Virus record (IMG/VR): IMGVR_UViG_3300034190_003093
Coordinates: 1-64,000 of that record
DNA length: 64,000 nt
Reading direction: 5' to 3' (one strand)
From: a virus
Shown in pieces: positions 41,262-49,567 of this stretch (its first letter is position 1; each line of letters starts with the position of its first letter). Under the pieces are notes generated by a model that made no database searches, had not been told where the DNA came from, and saw only the letters and a list, made by a program, of their open reading frames with translations. The translations under genes were made by a program, and so were the position numbers.

Positions 41262-41882
41262 ATGGCAGGAAAACGTACATACAGGTCATCGCAAGGCAAG
41301 GCAGTAGATTTAGGTGCTTTGTTATTGCAAAACGAAAACACCAGAGCAGTTGGTAACATGGGTGTAAATGCTCGTGGAGATCGAATCGATAATCGCGGCG
41401 GAGTTGTTGATAGCAAAGTAAAACAAACCAATAGGCAATATAATAAACAAATTGGCCCTGTTGATGATTTACCGGTTGCAAGTCGTCGAGCGGCTGCTGA
41501 CTTGGTTCCTGATCCAGTGGTCAATGAAGAAGTGCCTGTAACAGCAAAGACAGCAAAACCACGTAAAAGCAGTGCCGAAAAAGAGGCTACAAAAGTAGCC
41601 AAAGCAAGTACCAAGAAAAAACCAGCAGCTAAAAAACCAGCAGCTAAAAAACCAGCAGCTAAAAAAGCCGAACCAAAGATTAGGGAAGTATCGCCAACAG
41701 TACTTGACATAGAAGTTAAGGAAACTGTTGATACGCCAGAACCAGTAGCAGAAGCTGAGCCTGCACCGGTTGCACCTCGAGGACTTGCAGATGCTATTGC
41801 ACGTGCAAGATCTATTAAACAAGAACAAGCAAAAACCCCACGTCAACTTGCACAAGAAAAAGCCGGAGTAAGGAAAATATAA
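41262..41882 (+). CDS. Lys/Ala-rich histone H1-like protein (206 aa)
   Basis: The middle (about residues 87-145) is Lys/Ala/Pro-rich with the repeat KKPAA (KKKPAAKKPAAKKPAAKK), as in histone H1/Hc1-like DNA-compacting proteins. The flanks are ordinary. Late promoter with AGGAG. Stop overlaps the co-chaperonin start (TAATG), so they are co-translated. Confidence 0.6.
   Translation: MAGKRTYRSSQGKAVDLGALLLQNENTRAVGNMGVNARGDRIDNRGGVVDSKVKQTNRQYNKQIGPVDDLPVASRRAAADLVPDPVVNEEVPVTAKTAKPRKSSAEKEATKVAKASTKKKPAAKKPAAKKPAAKKAEPKIREVSPTVLDIEVKETVDTPEPVAEAEPAPVAPRGLADAIARARSIKQEQAKTPRQLAQEKAGVRKI
41619..41663 (+). repeat. Three 15-base tandem repeats coding for KKPAA
   Basis: Unit AAACCAGCAGCTAAA occurs three times in a row without mismatch, giving the lysine-rich repeat; copy number could vary by slippage. 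Confidence 0.8.
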
Positions 41883-42295
41883 TGGCCACTCAAAATATTA
41901 ACGCAATCAAGGTCGCCCAAAAAATTAAAGCACTACACGACGATGTCCTAGTAGAAGAAATGGAGTTCGGTGAACGTAGTCTAAGCGGCGGGTTGATCCT
42001 AATCAATGATGATGGCAAAGGTTACGGCATCCGCCCACGTTGGGGGAAAATTTACGCAGTTGGCCCAAAGCAACTTGATGTTGAAGAAGGACAATGGATT
42101 ATGGTAGACCACGGGCGCTGGAGTCGTGGGTATCTAATTGAGGACGCTAACGGAGAACAAACTACAATCCGCAAGGTTGACCCCAAAGATATGCTACTAG
42201 TTAGCAACGAAAAACCAAAAGATGATACTCAAAGTATGGCTACTAGCATTGCCGAAAATGCAATGCCTGAATCAAGTAAATTCTACAAAGGCTAA
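41882..42295 (+). CDS. GroES-like co-chaperonin (gp31-like)
   Basis: 137 aa, longer than GroES. N-terminal strand ALHDDVLVEEMEFGERSLSG with a mobile-loop-like segment GLILINDDGKGYG, then KIYAVGPKQLDVEEGQWIMV. In T4, gp31 replaces GroES so that GroEL folds the capsid protein. The C-terminal 35 residues are a polar extension. Starts in TAATG overlap. Confidence 0.85.
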   Translation: MATQNINAIKVAQKIKALHDDVLVEEMEFGERSLSGGLILINDDGKGYGIRPRWGKIYAVGPKQLDVEEGQWIMVDHGRWSRGYLIEDANGEQTTIRKVDPKDMLLVSNEKPKDDTQSMATSIAENAMPESSKFYKG

Positions 42296-42303
42296 TTAAC
42301 TTC

Positions 42304-42332
42304 TTTACAAATCAAATATAGTCGTGTATACT
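42304..42332 (+). promoter_or_regulatory. Sigma-70-like promoter with leaderless start
   Basis: TTTACA at 42304-42309, 17-base spacer, TATACT at 42327-42332; ATG at 42339 falls at the predicted +1 (hexamer at -12 to -7). Confidence 0.55.
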
Positions 42333-42338
42333 ATAGAT

Positions 42339-42452
42339 ATGTATTGGGCATGGTATCGCAAACTAAGAAAGCAAGGACACCCTTGGTGGAACAGTTTGGC
42401 ATGGGCCTATTATAACAACAATCATTATGACATAGATGGAAATTATAAATGA
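42339..42452 (+). CDS. Trp-rich 37-aa protein
   Basis: MYWAWYRKLRKQGHPWWNSL then AWAYYNNNHYD. Four Trp plus Tyr/Lys. ATGA overlap with the clamp-loader gene. Unknown; predicted leaderless mRNA. Confidence 0.55.
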   Translation: MYWAWYRKLRKQGHPWWNSLAWAYYNNNHYDIDGNYK

Positions 42453-43369
42453 AGCAACTATGGACTGAAAAGTACCGGCCAGCAGATGTTGACGGCTATG
42501 TGTTCCGAGACAACGACCAAAAAGCACAAGTGAAAAGTTGGATCAAAGATGGAGCTATTCCGCATTTGCTGTTTTCAGGTGCGCCAGGTGTTGGCAAAAC
42601 TACATTAGCAAAGATCTTAATTGCCCAACTAGATGTTAACGAGTATGATGTGCTAGAAATCAACGCTAGTCGCGAAAACAGTATTGATACCATCCGAGAC
42701 AAGATCACTGGATTTGTACAGACTATGCCGTTTGGTGACTTTAAAGTAGTGTTGTTAGATGAAGCTGATTATATTTCGCCAAATGGCCAAGCAGCACTGC
42801 GTGGCGTAATGGAAACATATCATGCAAGCGCAAGGTTCATCTTAACTTGTAACTATCCCAACAGAGTTATTCCGGCACTACATAGTCGTTGCCAAGGATT
42901 TCACATTGAAAAAGTAGATTTAACTGAATTTACTGCCCGTGTTGCAACTGTATTAGTAACAGAGGACGTTGAATTTGATCTTGACACGCTGGACACTTAT
43001 GTGAGAAGCACATATCCAGATTTGCGCAAGTGCTTAAACGTTTGTCAAATGAACAGCTCGGATGGTAAACTTACAAGTCCCAATGGCGATGAAGGCACAA
43101 CTAAGGAGTGGCGTATTAATGCTGTGGAATTGTTTAAAGCAGGTAAGATACACGAAGCACGAAAGCTGATGTGCAGCACAGTACGAGCAGAAGAAATGGA
43201 AGATGTATTCCGTTGGATGTACGACAATTTAGAACTGTTTAGCGACAGTGTACAAGGGCAAGATAGTGCTATTGTGATTATCAAGAATGGCTTGGTTAAC
43301 CATAGTTTTGTCGCAGATCCTGAAATTAATTTGAGTGCAACAATGGTAGAACTAGCGCAGATTTCATAG
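42449..43369 (+). CDS. Sliding-clamp loader large subunit (gp44-like AAA+ ATPase)
   Basis: 306 aa. Walker A GAPGVGKTT (about 44-52), Walker B VVLLDEAD (about 99-106), sensor 1 ILTCNY and HSRCQG (SRC). This matches T4 gp44/RFC small subunits that load the clamp gp45. The gp62 partner is not seen directly downstream. Central DNA-replication gene. Confidence 0.92.
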   Translation: MKQLWTEKYRPADVDGYVFRDNDQKAQVKSWIKDGAIPHLLFSGAPGVGKTTLAKILIAQLDVNEYDVLEINASRENSIDTIRDKITGFVQTMPFGDFKVVLLDEADYISPNGQAALRGVMETYHASARFILTCNYPNRVIPALHSRCQGFHIEKVDLTEFTARVATVLVTEDVEFDLDTLDTYVRSTYPDLRKCLNVCQMNSSDGKLTSPNGDEGTTKEWRINAVELFKAGKIHEARKLMCSTVRAEEMEDVFRWMYDNLELFSDSVQGQDSAIVIIKNGLVNHSFVADPEINLSATMVELAQIS

Positions 43370-43389
43370 TTTTCTTTGATAAGTAATCA

Positions 43390-43479
43390 ATGGAAGACTT
43401 AGATGATATTCACCAGTGGCAAACCACATGGATCGACGACCCTTGCGACGATTGTACACATTGGATAGGTATAATATAA
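43390..43479 (+). CDS. 29-aa acidic peptide
   Basis: MEDLDDIHQWQTTWIDDPCD then DCTHWIGII. Sits between the clamp loader and an early promoter. Trp/Cys/His pattern could bind a metal. Weak evidence. Confidence 0.35.
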   Translation: MEDLDDIHQWQTTWIDDPCDDCTHWIGII

Positions 43480-43482
43480 CGG

Positions 43483-43511
43483 TTGACTTATTTTATTTCC
43501 TGTGCTATATT
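43483..43511 (+). promoter_or_regulatory. Sigma-70-like early promoter
   Basis: TTGACT at 43483-43488, 17-base spacer, TATATT at 43506-43511. Confidence 0.7.
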
Positions 43512-43542
43512 AAAGCGTAATAATAATATAGGAGCATATTAG

Positions 43543-44151
43543 TTGACCAACCATGAAAAAATTATTGTAACAGACTGCGATGGCGTTTTGTTGAATTGGG
43601 AGTACGCATTTTGTGCTTGGATGACACAACATGGCTACACTGAAATTGAAAATGGCAATAAAGAATACAACATCGGTAAACGGTTTGGTGTTACATTAGA
43701 AGAAGCTGTTAAGCAAGTTGTGATATTCAACGAAAGTGCAGCAATGGCGTTCTTGCCAGCACTGCGTGATGCACGTTATTATGTCAAACGTTTACACGAA
43801 GAACATGGTTATGTGTTCCATTGTGTTACTAGTATGAGTCTTGATCCTAATGCCAAGAAGCTGCGCCAAATGAACTTGGACAAGTTGTTTGGTCCAACAG
43901 CATTTCCAGTACTAGAGTGTCTAGACACAGGTGCAGACAAAGAACAAGCACTCGAGAAATACCGCGATACCGGTTACTACTGGATCGAAGACAAATTTTC
44001 AAATGCAGTTGCAGGACAGAAAGTAGGTATGCGTCCAATCTTAATCGAACACGGTTGGAACATGAACGAAGTTGTGCCAGATGGTATGAAGAAAGTAGTC
44101 AACTGGAAAGAAATATACAAACATATTGTGGGTGAATATATTGGTGGATAA
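43543..44151 (+). CDS. HAD-like phosphatase (202 aa)
   Basis: Starts at TTG 43543 with TAGGAG 8-9 bases upstream. Motif I VTDCDGVLLNWE (DxD) near residue 10, motif II HCVTSMS, and motif IV IEDKFSNA. Resembles 5'-nucleotidase/phosphatase-type HAD proteins of phages. Substrate unknown; nucleotide salvage is possible. Confidence 0.75.
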   Translation: MTNHEKIIVTDCDGVLLNWEYAFCAWMTQHGYTEIENGNKEYNIGKRFGVTLEEAVKQVVIFNESAAMAFLPALRDARYYVKRLHEEHGYVFHCVTSMSLDPNAKKLRQMNLDKLFGPTAFPVLECLDTGADKEQALEKYRDTGYYWIEDKFSNAVAGQKVGMRPILIEHGWNMNEVVPDGMKKVVNWKEIYKHIVGEYIGG

Positions 44152-44335
44152 TGATAAAATACACGCACGTATGTTGGAATTGTGTGCACCAATTGAACAA
44201 CAAATTTTAATGTGCGACAGTCGAGAAGACGTACTAATGATGGCGTGTGTCATGTTGGATAGAGTAAAAACCATGCTCGACGGTCAAATTGGTCCAGAAG
44301 GTAGACGTGATATTATCAACGGAGTAAACACTTAA
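44144..44335 (+). CDS. Hypothetical helical protein (63 aa)
   Basis: No ATG fits; GTG 44144 (or TTG 44141) overlaps the upstream stop by a few bases and is the best start. Helical (EQQILMCDSREDVLMMACVM). Unknown. Confidence 0.45.
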   Translation: MDNDKIHARMLELCAPIEQQILMCDSREDVLMMACVMLDRVKTMLDGQIGPEGRRDIINGVNT

Positions 44336-44339
44336 ACAC

Positions 44340-44573
44340 ATGATGGGGCATGGATACTACGGTACAAAACTAGCCGATCAAGAAAAACATGAAGAAAAAT
44401 TTGCTTGGCTTCCAGTGTACAGCACATTTAGCAAGAAACGTATATGGCTAAAAAAGTATCACATTGTGCACATACTATACGATGACACCGGGAAGCCTCC
44501 TATCAAAGGGTCAAGTTGGCCGCTAACTTATACCAAACAAGAATACTTAATAATGTTGTTGAAATGGTCGTAA
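44340..44573 (+). CDS. Hypothetical protein (77 aa)
   Basis: ATG 44340 or 44343. Basic and aromatic (FSKKRIWLKKYHIVHILYDD). Unknown. Confidence 0.55.
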   Translation: MMGHGYYGTKLADQEKHEEKFAWLPVYSTFSKKRIWLKKYHIVHILYDDTGKPPIKGSSWPLTYTKQEYLIMLLKWS

Positions 44574-44577
44574 CAAA

Positions 44578-44793
44578 ATGAAACCTAATAATAACTTTGA
44601 ACTCACTATAAGAGACGTTGAAATCATCGAATCGGCACTAAGAGCAAAGGCCGGTCGTAGAGGTCTAGCCATTGCCGAAGGCACTGTATCAACACAACTC
44701 CACGAGGAGATGAGAGAGATACAAGAACTCCTAGGACGCATACATGAACAAAAAGTTTGGTATCGTCCCAAGGGGTTTGTGCCCGGTGGATAA
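44578..44793 (+). CDS. Hypothetical helical protein (71 aa)
   Basis: RDVEIIESALRAKAGRRGLA and a second helix EEMREIQELLGRIHEQK form a likely helical hairpin. Follows the previous ORF by 4 bases. Unknown. Confidence 0.55.
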   Translation: MKPNNNFELTIRDVEIIESALRAKAGRRGLAIAEGTVSTQLHEEMREIQELLGRIHEQKVWYRPKGFVPGG

Positions 44794-44811
44794 TCAACAA
44801 AGGAACTGAAT

Positions 44812-45150
44812 ATGAAATATGTAATCGACATTGACGGTACTATCTGCCAAGAAGTAATCATACCCAACAGCGGCGGAAAGAAAGACTATGCCAACCATAT
44901 CCCACTGCCAGCTCGCATTGCGAAAGTAAATGCATTATATAATGCAGGGCATACAATTAAATATATGACAGCACGTGGGTGTGTTAGCGGCGTGGATTAT
45001 TACGACCTTACCAAAAATCAATTAGACTTTTGGGGATGCAAGTATCACGAACTAAGTGTTGGTGAAAAAGAAAACTACGACATTTGGATTGACGACAAAG
45101 CATTTTGGAGTGAAAACTTCTTTAGAGAAACAGGAGAAAGTTATGAGTAG
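44812..45150 (+). CDS. Small HAD-superfamily phosphatase (112 aa)
   Basis: Motif I YVIDIDGTIC (DxDGT), motif II YMTARG and motif IV DIWIDDKAFW are present. Small phosphatases of this type act on sugar phosphates or capsule precursors. AAAGGA upstream. Second HAD gene of the cluster. Confidence 0.75.
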   Translation: MKYVIDIDGTICQEVIIPNSGGKKDYANHIPLPARIAKVNALYNAGHTIKYMTARGCVSGVDYYDLTKNQLDFWGCKYHELSVGEKENYDIWIDDKAFWSENFFRETGESYE

Positions 45151-45295
45151 GTTGAATAAAGATTTTAAATATTTGTCAGTTGCATTTCTTGTCATTACAA
45201 TTGGCATGGTGGGTATTCCTATTTTAGCCGCAGCTATTGCTTGGCCAGATAATTGTGCTCAATCTATTATTATTCCTTGCCTAGGCTTAGAATAA
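45143..45295 (+). CDS. Small membrane protein (50 aa)
   Basis: ATG 45143 overlaps the upstream stop by 8 bases. One membrane helix (YLSVAFLVITIGMVGIPILA) and two Cys near the C-terminus. Unknown. Confidence 0.55.
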   Translation: MSRLNKDFKYLSVAFLVITIGMVGIPILAAAIAWPDNCAQSIIIPCLGLE

Positions 45296-45296
45296 A

Positions 45297-45797
45297 ATGA
45301 GTAAAGTACAAAAGTTCAAGAGTAAAATTGACAACTTTTTTGGTTGGGTTAAAGTTACTGAATTAGTTGAACTTGACAATATTGATGTAAGCGAAGATCC
45401 TGTGCGTCCCGAACTTGATGTAGAATGGCGCACAAGTTACGGACGCAAAATCTACGGATTAAAGTACGAAGACGAGATTGAAGGCATTATCTGTATTGCT
45501 TACACCAATGATGTTCCTTCAAGTTTAAAAGAACTAGACTTGATGAGCCAAAATGCACATTTACAAAAAAATGCAGATACCGCAGTAGCATACACAGTGT
45601 GGAGCCGCAAGCGTGGTGCAGGCAAGGAAATCATTGGCAAGGTGGGTGATATGATGAAAAACTCTATCAACATTAAGACACTAGTGACACTATCGCCATT
45701 GACTCCAATGGCCACACACTTTCACATTCGAAATGGTGCTAAACAAATTGCTATTAACAGCACAACACAAAACTTTAAATACGATTTAAGCGAGTAA
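45297..45797 (+). CDS. GNAT-like acetyltransferase-fold protein (166 aa)
   Basis: The stretch AVAYTVWSRKRGAGKEIIGK resembles GNAT motif A (acyl-CoA pyrophosphate loop), followed by TLVTLSPLTPMATHFHIRNG. The N-terminal 60 residues are acidic. Possibly acylates host or phage proteins; moderate confidence. Confidence 0.5.
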   Translation: MSKVQKFKSKIDNFFGWVKVTELVELDNIDVSEDPVRPELDVEWRTSYGRKIYGLKYEDEIEGIICIAYTNDVPSSLKELDLMSQNAHLQKNADTAVAYTVWSRKRGAGKEIIGKVGDMMKNSINIKTLVTLSPLTPMATHFHIRNGAKQIAINSTTQNFKYDLSE

Positions 45798-45800
45798 AAA

Positions 45801-46097
45801 ATGAGTGAATTTATTGTAGAACAATGGAACTTGATTATGGATCACACTAGAAATCCGTTGCGCAACATTCCGTCACTGCCAGTACGTCATATGATTATGC
45901 AAGTTCTTGCCTGGATGTGGGTAATTGTATTCACTATTGCAAGTGGCACATGGGCATATGCAGGACTTAATGCAATTGTACACACAGCCTTGATTACCGG
46001 AATTGTAGTAACTGTTGCAGTATTCGAAACAGCAAAACGTAAGCCAAATTTGTTTAACAAATACAACGGGCGTGCCGCCGGCGGCGAACATGAGTAG
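45801..46097 (+). CDS. Two-helix membrane protein (98 aa)
   Basis: Two membrane helices (VLAWMWVIVFTIASGTWAYA and HTALITGIVVTVAVFETA) with basic C-terminus. Starts 3 bases after the previous stop and overlaps the aldolase start by 8 bases. Unknown. Confidence 0.6.
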   Translation: MSEFIVEQWNLIMDHTRNPLRNIPSLPVRHMIMQVLAWMWVIVFTIASGTWAYAGLNAIVHTALITGIVVTVAVFETAKRKPNLFNKYNGRAAGGEHE

Positions 46098-46893
46098 ATT
46101 TATTGCAGCAATGGATCACAGTGGTGGTTCAACCGGAGGTGTACTAGATCGCTACAAGGCACCTTGGAACGAACACAACAAAATGGAAACAGTGCATGCT
46201 ATGCGTCTTAGAATGGTCAACAGTCCTGACTTCAACGACAAAAACATCTGGGCAGCAATCCTCTACCAAGACACAGTCACACGTGGCATGGTTAACATCT
46301 TGGATGAAAAAGGTATCGACACGTTCCTAAAGATTGACAGTGGCTGCGATGCTGACGGGACACTCAAACAGTTTCCAGTAAAGCAGATGTTAGAGTTTGC
46401 TACAAATGGTATTGGTCCTCGAATCTACGGCACTAAGATGCGTAGCATTGTACATGGTACAGGTATGATTCATCCTGTGCTTAAACAACAATTTACACTT
46501 GCTCGTACTATTTGGGACTATGGCCTTGTACCAATTATTGAACCTGAAGTGCCTATTGACCATCCCATCAAAGGCGAAGTTGAAGATGCTCTTATGTTTC
46601 ATCTACAAGATTTCTTAGACGAGTTTCCAGGCAAATGTATTCTCAAACTAACACCACCGGAAGTACCCAACTTGTATCATAACCTTACAGTATTTCCTAA
46701 TGTAGAACGTGTTGTGTTCCTAAGTGGCGGATACAGCACAGCAGAAGCATGTAATAAGCTTGGCCTCAATGACAATGTAACTGCTAGTTTTAGTAGAGCA
46801 TTGTCAGAAGGGTTGTACGCACATCAAACCACTGAAGAATTTAACACCCAGATAAGTAACAACATCAGGGTGATAAAGGAAGCATGCCAATGA
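46090..46893 (+). CDS. Class I fructose-bisphosphate aldolase-like protein
   Basis: 267 aa, about 25-30 residues shorter than bacterial class I enzymes. Class I features: AAMDHSGGSTGG at the N-terminus, LKIDSGCD, GTKMRSIVH, PIIEPEVP, the Schiff-base Lys (about K185) in KCILKLTPPE, and VFLSGGYSTAEA. It would interconvert FBP and DHAP/G3P and could push carbon towards pentose and nucleotide synthesis. Starts inside the previous gene (8-base overlap). Confidence 0.85.
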   Translation: MSRFIAAMDHSGGSTGGVLDRYKAPWNEHNKMETVHAMRLRMVNSPDFNDKNIWAAILYQDTVTRGMVNILDEKGIDTFLKIDSGCDADGTLKQFPVKQMLEFATNGIGPRIYGTKMRSIVHGTGMIHPVLKQQFTLARTIWDYGLVPIIEPEVPIDHPIKGEVEDALMFHLQDFLDEFPGKCILKLTPPEVPNLYHNLTVFPNVERVVFLSGGYSTAEACNKLGLNDNVTASFSRALSEGLYAHQTTEEFNTQISNNIRVIKEACQ

Positions 46894-47300
46894 AACTTAT
46901 AGCAGTAACAGCACTAATTACATTATTTGCAAATGCATCGTTTGCAGAAACAGTTAGAGATCATTATAAAACTGTTATCGATCAAACTCCTTACAGCGTC
47001 GAGGTGTGCAAAGATGTAAGGCGCAACGGTGCCAGTGCAGCAGATACGCTGTTTGGTGCAATTATTGGCGGAACAATTGGCAATCAACTCGGCAATGGCA
47101 GCGGAAAAGATGCAATGACTGTTCTTGGTGCAATTGTTGGTGCCGAAGCTGTTACTAACAATTCCAACAAACAAGCCGGTGTACAACGTCAATGCCAAAC
47201 CGAAACACGTTACGAAGAACGCCGTCGTGAAGTGTACAGCCACAGTGTGGTAACATTTTATGCAGATGGCAAAAAATATTCACTTAAATTTCAAAAATAG
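46890..47300 (+). CDS. Exported glycine-zipper protein (136 aa)
   Basis: ATG 46890 overlaps the aldolase stop (ATGA), preferred over 46884. Signal peptide MKLIAVTALITLFANASFA, then a Gly-zipper (GAIIGGTIGNQLGNGSGK, LGAIVGAEA) like 17-kDa surface-antigen/outer-membrane proteins, and a Cys pair. Likely envelope-located; may alter the cell surface. Confidence 0.7.
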   Translation: MKLIAVTALITLFANASFAETVRDHYKTVIDQTPYSVEVCKDVRRNGASAADTLFGAIIGGTIGNQLGNGSGKDAMTVLGAIVGAEAVTNNSNKQAGVQRQCQTETRYEERRREVYSHSVVTFYADGKKYSLKFQK

Positions 47301-47311
47301 TAAAATAGTGG

Positions 47312-47340
47312 TTGACATTTAAATTACTACATGCTATAAA
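47312..47340 (+). promoter_or_regulatory. Sigma-70-like early promoter
   Basis: TTGACA at 47312-47317, 17-base spacer ending ATGC, TATAAA at 47335-47340. Confidence 0.75.
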
Positions 47341-47373
47341 CATGTATAGGTAGTAACAAAGAAGGTACACAAC

Positions 47374-47676
47374 ATGATTTACTCAATGCTTGAAATTGAT
47401 ATCCGTGATGCAGTTTTCAAAGCCGAAAACATGAATACAGACGGTACTATTAATTGGAATTTTGTAGATGCTGAGGTGTATGCATCCAATTTCAATCTCT
47501 GGAAAGACGAAGAGCAGTTTTACGAAGCATTTGACGAAATTGCAGATCAAGTTGCAAAAGAAATGACTCCTAAGTCAACTGCAACACAACTCGAGATGGA
47601 CTTCGATTTGCTTGCTCGTTATCCAAATGCTGTAGAGCAAGTAGAAGTTTTGAAAACAGATTTCTTGGGAATGTAA
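47374..47676 (+). CDS. Acidic hypothetical protein (100 aa)
   Basis: AAGG upstream. Acidic and soluble (WKDEEQFYEAFDEIADQV). First gene of a three-gene run. Unknown. Confidence 0.6.
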   Translation: MIYSMLEIDIRDAVFKAENMNTDGTINWNFVDAEVYASNFNLWKDEEQFYEAFDEIADQVAKEMTPKSTATQLEMDFDLLARYPNAVEQVEVLKTDFLGM

Positions 47677-47687
47677 GAGGTAAAATT

Positions 47688-47960
47688 ATGATGAATCTAA
47701 TAGATACAATGAACGATGTAATCTTTGTTGAAAAAGAAGTCGATCGCATCAATGCTGATACTGTACAAGGTGAACAATCTACTATGGTTCAATCAGATAT
47801 GCGAGATTGGGCGCTGGATAACGATATTTGGGACAGCAGCGATCACAAGTTTGTAGATTGGTTTGACATAGTTGAATCTTATGCGCAAGCTCGTGGCTGG
47901 TACCAAGAAGGCTTTAGTGGCATGGAAGTAATCGAAACAAGTGACTGCTATGAAAATTGA
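47688..47960 (+). CDS. Acidic hypothetical protein (90 aa)
   Basis: AAGAGG upstream. Acidic, Trp-rich C-terminal half (DWALDNDIWDSSDHKFVDWF). Unknown; composition recalls DNA-mimic or host-inhibitor proteins, not shown. Confidence 0.55.
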   Translation: MMNLIDTMNDVIFVEKEVDRINADTVQGEQSTMVQSDMRDWALDNDIWDSSDHKFVDWFDIVESYAQARGWYQEGFSGMEVIETSDCYEN

Positions 47961-48258
47961 AAATTTTACAATGGTACCACCTACAGTTGGGACTCACGGG
48001 CAAATCTTACTAGATTTTGGCAAATACCAGTTGAGCGTAATCAACAATGAATGTATGGCTAGTGGCGATCGCAATTTTTTTGAAATTGCAATACTAGAGA
48101 ACCCTGGAGGATTTGTAAGACTCCCGGGGATCACTGAGGATGATGTTAGGCCTTACATGACTTCAGTTGAAGTTAATTCAGTAATCAAAAAGCTGTACTA
48201 TATCACCAAACAAGCTCCTGTTCAAATTAATTTACACCAAAACACAGAATTCGGTTGA
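47950..48258 (+). CDS. Hypothetical protein (102 aa)
   Basis: ATG 47950 preferred over the GTG at 47941; both overlap the upstream stop. Beta-rich soluble protein. Stop lies within the next promoter's TTGACA. Unknown. Confidence 0.55.
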   Translation: MKIENFTMVPPTVGTHGQILLDFGKYQLSVINNECMASGDRNFFEIAILENPGGFVRLPGITEDDVRPYMTSVEVNSVIKKLYYITKQAPVQINLHQNTEFG

Positions 48259-48283
48259 CAACAGTAATCTCTGATGTTATAGT
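48255..48283 (+). promoter_or_regulatory. Sigma-70-like early promoter
   Basis: TTGACA at 48255-48260, 17-base spacer, TATAGT at 48278-48283. Confidence 0.75.
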
Positions 48284-48315
48284 ATATGTAACAGTTAAGC
48301 AAACGGAGAGCTACA

Positions 48316-48648
48316 ATGTTTTACATTTACGAACGTTCATCAACTTACATCATGGGCAAGCTTAATAAAGAGACTGGTATGGTTCGTCCAGATTATAACC
48401 ATTCATACAAGACTATGGCAGCTGCAAAAGCTGCGCTCACACGTATGAGCAAACGTTATCGTGCAGACATGCTAGAGTCAGTAAATGATCCATTGTACCG
48501 TTATGGTATTGCAGAAGCAGGATACTTTCACAAGGACATTGAAAAGTCACGCACAGTAAAGAGTATGATGAACGGTGAGAAGTTCTCACAACCAGTAAAT
48601 ACTCCAGCTCATATGAGCCCTGCAAGCGAAACTTATTGGAGCATGTGA
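48316..48648 (+). CDS. Hypothetical protein (110 aa)
   Basis: CGGAGAG upstream. Basic, N-terminal beta (MFYIYERSSTYIMGKLNKET) then helix KTMAAAKAALTRMSKRYRAD. Possibly nucleic-acid binding. Unknown. Confidence 0.6.
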   Translation: MFYIYERSSTYIMGKLNKETGMVRPDYNHSYKTMAAAKAALTRMSKRYRADMLESVNDPLYRYGIAEAGYFHKDIEKSRTVKSMMNGEKFSQPVNTPAHMSPASETYWSM

Positions 48649-48651
48649 GGT

Positions 48652-48930
48652 ATGGCATATTACACCTACACTAAAAATCCAATCGGGGCGTTTGTTGAAA
48701 AAAGCGCAGGCAACACATTTGAATATAGTGTGAATGATGAACCTTTGAACAGTCACTTAGGCGAGGACTTTCCGCACAAGGTCTGGGTCGGTGGAGCACA
48801 GATTAATGACAATGGTTGGAGATTTGCTAATGTTCGAAAAACTGTAGCAGCTATTGTAGTAGACGAGGACGAATATGGATTGCCTGTAATAGAGAAATGG
48901 TTTATCCGCAATCACAAGGAGTATGTATAA
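48652..48930 (+). CDS. Hypothetical protein (92 aa)
   Basis: GTGAGG just before ATG. Beta-rich with VWVGGAQINDNGWRFAN. Next gene starts in TAATG overlap. Unknown. Confidence 0.55.
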   Translation: MAYYTYTKNPIGAFVEKSAGNTFEYSVNDEPLNSHLGEDFPHKVWVGGAQINDNGWRFANVRKTVAAIVVDEDEYGLPVIEKWFIRNHKEYV

Positions 48931-49319
48931 TGGCAACACGTTCAGCAATTGGTTATAAAACAGCATCAGGCGAAGTTAACGCTATCTATTGCCACTGGGA
49001 CGGTGGGTTGGCACACAACGGTAAAATCTTGTTTTTCAACTATCAAAGCATTGAAAAGATCAAAGCACTAATTGCACTCGGTGACGTGAGTAGCTTAGGA
49101 AAAGAAATTGATAGTAGTGTATACTATGGTCGTGATACCGGCGAAACTGATATTGAACCTAAAACGTTTGACGATGTCGACGAATTTGTTACCAGGATGT
49201 CAGAACAAAACTGTGAATTATTCTACTTGTGGAACGGCAATGAATGGATTGTGAGTAATGGTACATTGCAGTTTGATCGTGTAGAAGACTTGATATTGCA
49301 CCCAATGTTTAACTTGTAA
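48930..49319 (+). CDS. Phage protein of the MATRS...HWDG type (129 aa)
   Basis: ATG 48930 overlaps the upstream stop. MATRSAIGYKTASGEVNAIY then CHWDGGLAHNGKIL is a signature seen in many phage small proteins of unknown function. The C-terminal half is acidic. No function claimed. Confidence 0.6.
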   Translation: MATRSAIGYKTASGEVNAIYCHWDGGLAHNGKILFFNYQSIEKIKALIALGDVSSLGKEIDSSVYYGRDTGETDIEPKTFDDVDEFVTRMSEQNCELFYLWNGNEWIVSNGTLQFDRVEDLILHPMFNL

Positions 49320-49328
49320 GGAATTATT

Positions 49329-49484
49329 ATGAGCAATTTAGCCAATGAAACTAGTGCAGCCGCAGCCGAACGTATTCGTAAGAGCGAAGCAGCCCGTGCA
49401 AAACGTAAGGCAGTAAAAGAAACTGTTACTACCAAGCTCGAAAACGAATACGCCAAAGCACGTCGATCTCGTAAAAATAAATAG
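49329..49484 (+). CDS. Small basic helical protein (51 aa)
   Basis: AAGGAATTATT upstream. MSNLANETSAAAAERIRKSE then KRKAVKETV..KLENEYAKARRSRK: an Arg/Lys/Ala helix, perhaps DNA- or RNA-binding. Unknown. Confidence 0.55.
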   Translation: MSNLANETSAAAAERIRKSEAARAKRKAVKETVTTKLENEYAKARRSRKNK

Positions 49485-49503
49485 TGTAATTTTGTAAAAT
49501 ACC

Positions 49504-49539
49504 GGTTGACAACTGATTTCTTATATGCTATAAAGTATG
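49504..49539 (+). repeat. 36-base promoter repeat, copy 1
   Basis: Identical to 49778-49813, including both promoter boxes, the whole spacer and AAGTATG after the -10. Confidence 0.85.
49506..49534 (+). promoter_or_regulatory. Sigma-70-like early promoter
   Basis: TTGACA at 49506-49511, 17-base spacer, TATAAA at 49529-49534. Confidence 0.8.
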
Positions 49540-49567
49540 CATAAGTTAAGCAAACGAGGGCTAGAAA

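Noticed and set aside
41619-41663. Possible CRISPR-like repeats
   Set aside because: Tandem 15-base copies without spacers, in frame and coding for KKPAA in a histone-like protein.
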